Origin: Hoeflea sp.
Lineage (GTDB): Bacteria; Pseudomonadota; Alphaproteobacteria; Rhizobiales; Rhizobiaceae
Assembly: GCF_030682515.1 (NCBI RefSeq)
Contig: NZ_JAUXOD010000143.1
Coordinates: 1-64,000, forward strand
Length of the DNA: 64,000 nt
Reading direction: 5' to 3'
Below, piece by piece: positions 61,193 through 64,000 of the stretch. The stretch's first letter is position 1. Every line of letters begins with the position of its first letter. The notes beneath the pieces are model-generated. The model worked only from the letters and a program-made list of their open reading frames with translations. It was not told where the DNA came from and did no database searches. The translations under genes and the position numbers were made by a program.

Positions 61193-62455
61193 TCAGTTCA
61201 TCCAGGGCGCTTTCTGGAACTCCGCCTCGATGAACGGCGCCGGCGCGATGATCTTGTGCTCGCCATTCTGGACCTGGAAGAACAGATGCGCCTGGCCGGC
61301 TTCCGGATCGTCGGTCATGTTCGGGTAGCTCACGCCGGACTGAGTCTCGGGCAGGAACGTGTAGGCGCCGTTCACGCCCCGGAAGGAGGTGGCGCGGATG
61401 GCGTCGCCGACGGCGTTGAAGTCGGACGGATCGCCGGCCTTCTTCCAGGCTTCCGCCAGCACATACACGGCGTCATAGCCGCCGCCGGTGTAGACCACCC
61501 CCATCGTGCCCGGATACTTGGCCTTGTAGGTCTCGCGGAATGCCGAGCCTTTTTCGTCGGCATAGACGCCATAGACCGTGCCCCAGACAAAGCCTTCGCC
61601 GGCGCCGGCCGCAAGATCGAGGAATTCTGGCTGCGAGGGACCATACTGGAGATAGACCAGCGCGTCCTCGACCGGGTCTCCGACATAGGTCTGCGTGAAG
61701 GCGGCCAGTTCGGCGGCCACCCAGTGATCGATCATGATAACGCCCGCATCCGTGGCCTTGAGCGCGGCGATGATCGGCGACCAGTCCTGCACGGGAAACT
61801 GGATATCGGTGATGGCGCCGATCTCCCATTCACCGCCGGACGCGGCGATCGCCTCCTGGGTCGCCTTGGAGATGACCTGCGTGTAGGCGATCTGCTCCTG
61901 GACGATGTGCACCTTGTTGTTCTTGGGCGTCCATTTCCCGGACTGCTTCAGGTCGGAAATGAACTTGATGAAGCCCGAGCCGTACCAGGTCTCGGCGACG
62001 TCGAGCTGGAAGATGTTGCGATATTTTTCAGGATCGCTCTTGAACAGGTCGAGCGACGCCGTCTGGGTGTTGCCGTGCACATAGGGAACGCCGGCCGCGG
62101 CCGCGGTGTCCATTGCCGGTTGCGGGATCAGCACGAAGGCCGAGGCAATGGCATGCACGCCGGACTCGGTCAGGTTCTGGAAAGCGGCAATGGTGCCCTC
62201 GGGCGACAGGATGTCGATGTCCACCACCTTGGTGTCGAGCATCCGGCCGTTGACCCCGCCCGCGCCGTTGATCTCCTCGATGGCGAGGCTCACGCCGTTG
62301 AGCCAATCCTGATGGTCGGCGATACCCACCGGTCCGCTCTGGGCGCTCGGCACGCCGATCAGGATAGGATCCTGCGCGAAGGCGACTTGGGAGAAGGCCA
62401 GCGTCGCCGCTGCAACCGTGGAAAGCAGGAAAGTCCTGCGGCTTTGCGTCATCAT
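61193..62455 (-). CDS. ABC transporter substrate-binding protein (urea/amide/amino-acid family), Tat-like signal
   Basis: 420 residues. Signal peptide MMTQSRRTFLLSTVAAATL has an RR followed by a hydrophobic stretch and could use the Tat route; cleavage after AFA. The mature part is a type-1 binding fold (LIGVPSAQSGPVGIADHQDW, EEINGAGGVNG). The start uses AGGGGG about 8 bases upstream. It is the first gene of the amidase operon, with the third operator-like site 17 bp before the start codon. The cargo is probably the amide hydrolysed by the downstream enzyme. Confidence 0.88.
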   Translation of the reverse strand: MMTQSRRTFLLSTVAAATLAFSQVAFAQDPILIGVPSAQSGPVGIADHQDWLNGVSLAIEEINGAGGVNGRMLDTKVVDIDILSPEGTIAAFQNLTESGVHAIASAFVLIPQPAMDTAAAAGVPYVHGNTQTASLDLFKSDPEKYRNIFQLDVAETWYGSGFIKFISDLKQSGKWTPKNNKVHIVQEQIAYTQVISKATQEAIAASGGEWEIGAITDIQFPVQDWSPIIAALKATDAGVIMIDHWVAAELAAFTQTYVGDPVEDALVYLQYGPSQPEFLDLAAGAGEGFVWGTVYGVYADEKGSAFRETYKAKYPGTMGVVYTGGGYDAVYVLAEAWKKAGDPSDFNAVGDAIRATSFRGVNGAYTFLPETQSGVSYPNMTDDPEAGQAHLFFQVQNGEHKIIAPAPFIEAEFQKAPWMN

Positions 62456-62472
62456 GATGCGAACCCCCTGTT

Positions 62473-62495
62473 TTTGTATACTGTATCCAGTAGAC
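62473..62495. promoter_or_regulatory. GntR operator-like site 2, upstream of the amide transporter/amidase operon
   Basis: Core GTATACTG-TATC-CAGTAGAC; agrees with the sites at 36945-36967 and 42417-42439. It lies 17 bp before the binding-protein start codon. The same 269-bp gap to the LysR gene (62456-62724) holds no gene and no other recognisable element. Confidence 0.75.
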
Positions 62496-62724
62496 CAAAT
62501 GGGAGAGCTGAATTCCATGGTGCAAATGCACTAGGCTGATGCAGGATTTACGGGCGAGACCGGAGCAGGCGCCGCGCCGCAACCTTCGCTTCTGGCGCAG
62601 ATTTGCGACCCTCAGGAAGCTTGTCGACAGGCAGCTTGCCGCGTTTGTCGAGCGCGAGGATGCGGGGGGATGTCGCGTGAGGGCACGCCGCAGCAGTCTC
62701 GCAAAGACAGTTTCGGGCTTGCCG

Positions 62725-63705
62725 CTATGGCGCAGCATTATCACCGGCTGGCTGCGGCAAGGCCCGTGCACCCCGCCAGCGGCCGGTCTCCACCAGGCCG
62801 AGCAGGATCTCGCGGCACAGCGCTTCGATGACGGTGACCGCATTGGGCATCGGCCGGTCGGAGGCATGGACCAGATAGACGTCGCGTTGAAGCTCGGGTT
62901 TGCTGATCGGCCAGTGCCTGAGCCGGCCGTCCTGCACTTCCCGCGCAATCGCATTGAAAGGCAGGATCGAATAGCCCATGCCTTCCTCCACCAGTTCCTT
63001 GATGTTGCCATAGGAATCGACATCGATGACGGTGTTGAGCGGCAAGCGGCTCTTGGCGGCCACCCCTTCCAGCAGTTCACGCAGCCCGTGATTGACACTG
63101 GGCAGGATCAGCGGCAATTCCGCAACCTGCCTGTAGGCGATCGGGCCGTCGGCGGGAGCCTTGATGCCCTGCATCGCACCGACCGGACCGAGCAGGCACA
63201 GTTCTTCCGTCAGCACCGGACGGGAGGCGAGCGTCCGGTCCTGCACCGGGATGTAGAGAACGGCGAGATCGATCTTGGTCTCGCGGATCCATTCGGTGAT
63301 GAAGCCGCTCATCGCCTCGGCTATCGTCAGCTTGATGCGCGGATAGCGCTTCCTGGCGGCAATGATCAACGGCACCGACAGGATCTGGCTTATGGTGCCC
63401 GGCAGGCCCAGCCGCACCTCGCCGGTGGGCTCGGCCTCATGTCCGCGGATTTCCTCGGCCGCGAACGCAAACTGGTCGATGATGATGCGCGCGTTGCGCA
63501 GCAGGATTTCGCCCGCTTCCGTCGGCTGCACGCCATGCGGGCTGCGAAAAAGCAGTTGCGTGCCAAGATCCGCTTCCATGTTGCGGACATGCAGGCTCAG
63601 CGCCGGCTGAGCGACGTTCAGCATCGCCGCGGCCTTTGAAAAAGAACCATTTTCAACGATCGCCACGAAATAGCGGAGTTGCCGAAGATCCAAGTGACCA
63701 CCCAT
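62725..63705 (-). CDS. LysR family transcriptional regulator
   Basis: 326 residues. N-terminal winged helix (LDLRQLRYFVAIVENGSFSK, then AAMLNVAQPALSLHVRNME), then an effector domain with PHGVQPTEAGEILL. The start beginning MGGHLDLRQL matches the family; the ribosome site is weak. It lies 89 bp after the CoA-transferase fragment on the same strand, and upstream of the amide transporter operon. Its targets are not evident; the CaiB-type gene or the transporter are candidates. Confidence 0.87.
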   Translation of the reverse strand: MGGHLDLRQLRYFVAIVENGSFSKAAAMLNVAQPALSLHVRNMEADLGTQLLFRSPHGVQPTEAGEILLRNARIIIDQFAFAAEEIRGHEAEPTGEVRLGLPGTISQILSVPLIIAARKRYPRIKLTIAEAMSGFITEWIRETKIDLAVLYIPVQDRTLASRPVLTEELCLLGPVGAMQGIKAPADGPIAYRQVAELPLILPSVNHGLRELLEGVAAKSRLPLNTVIDVDSYGNIKELVEEGMGYSILPFNAIAREVQDGRLRHWPISKPELQRDVYLVHASDRPMPNAVTVIEALCREILLGLVETGRWRGARALPQPAGDNAAP

Positions 63706-63794
63706 TTTCTGTATAGCCAGCCGGATAGGCAAGCATTTTTATTATACCGAGAGGGGGTCCGTGAATGTCAAGCCAAGGCGGTTGCCGCCTCGCC

Positions 63795-64000
63795 CTACGT
63801 CGCGCCGGAAGGCGCCATGAACTCGGCCCGAAGCCGATCGGTGTCTTCGCCCAGGCCGGGCACCTTGCCGAGCACAGGTTGCTTTCCGTCCACCAGAAAA
63901 CCGGGCGCCAGCAGCCGCACCGGGCCGCTTGGCGTCTCGATCTCCGAATAGCGGTTCTGCGGATGGGCGGCGACATCTTCGAGCGAGCTGATCCGCCCAT
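63795..64000 (-). CDS. CaiB/BaiF family CoA-transferase, C-terminal end cut by the window
   Basis: 67 residues up to the TAG stop, with the N-terminal part outside the window. The ending LEDVAAHPQNRYSEIE, then PGFLVDGKQPVLGKVPGLGED, is the standard C-terminus of family III CoA-transferases, which move CoA between carboxylic acids. Only the frame is certain; the substrate cannot be told from this piece. Confidence 0.75.
   Translation of the reverse strand, partial: GRISSLEDVAAHPQNRYSEIETPSGPVRLLAPGFLVDGKQPVLGKVPGLGEDTDRLRAEFMAPSGAT

Noticed and set aside
1-64000. CRISPR arrays, insertion sequences, tRNA or rRNA genes
   Set aside because: I saw no regularly spaced repeats, transposase or integrase genes, or tRNA/rRNA-like sequence in any gap; the gaps are all short.
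63653-64000. A 115-residue open frame at the right edge with an apparent internal start
   Set aside because: It is rich in Arg and has no family features; another frame on the same strand encodes the recognisable CoA-transferase C-terminus.

Overview
The window is about 64 kb of GC-rich, densely packed DNA from an aerobic to facultatively respiring alphaproteobacterium. The evidence is TRAP and ABC uptake systems, GntR/FCD regulators, glxBCD-type N-methylglutamate synthase genes, O2-independent ubiquinone genes with an FNR-type box, and many ATGA/GTGA-coupled genes. I would guess Hyphomicrobiales or a relative, but the sequence does not fix the genus. I see no tRNA, rRNA, insertion sequence or CRISPR array, and no gene-free stretch above 300 bases. 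It looks like a chain of catabolic islands, each with its own regulator.

Layout. 1-4214: a family-4 glycosyltransferase cut by the window edge, a site-2-protease-like M50 peptidase with CBS domains, a 3-hydroxyisobutyrate-dehydrogenase-family enzyme and a small secreted protein. 4275-15176: a methylated-amine (betaine-type) operon of two FAD/GcvT demethylating dehydrogenases, an MDR oxidoreductase, a homocysteine S-methyltransferase, an MttB homologue and an aldehyde dehydrogenase. It is divergent from a LysR gene, with a palindromic T-N11-A box between them. 15208-25702: a nine-gene uronate operon (uxaC, TRAP transporter, kdgF, kduI, kduD, uxuB, uxuA), divergent from its GntR regulator and kdgK. 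It takes hexuronates and unsaturated uronides to 2-keto-3-deoxygluconate and then KDPG. 25783-31127: a YtfQ/YtfR/YtfT/YjfF-type sugar ABC transporter with its own FadR-type regulator. 31363-36063: ubiX-ubiD divergent from ubiT-ubiU-ubiV, with an FNR-like box between them.

36168-62495 is the most unusual part. A GntR/FCD regulator sits beside the first of three near-identical 23-bp operator-like sites (36945-36967, 42417-42439, 62473-62495). Each site lies in front of a different transcription unit. Unit A is glxBCD, a DUF6455 protein and a class-I glutamine amidotransferase. Unit B is a DAO-family amine oxidase divergent from a frameshifted PuuA-like glutamine synthetase. The synthetase is followed by a compact bacterial microcompartment set (BMC-P, BMC-H, BMC-T, CoA-acylating aldehyde dehydrogenase, opine-dehydrogenase-like and malate-dehydrogenase-like enzymes, a Rid protein) and an amide/amino-acid ABC transporter. 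Unit C runs back towards them: a second ABC transporter followed by N,N-dimethylformamidase-type subunits, with the small subunit fused in frame to a permease. My working model is import and hydrolysis of an N-substituted amide, glutamylation and oxidation of the released amine, and conversion of the resulting aldehyde to an acyl-CoA inside a microcompartment. The substrate is unknown, and I know of no characterised system with this gene set.

62725-64000: a LysR regulator and the 3' end of a CaiB/BaiF family CoA-transferase cut by the window edge.
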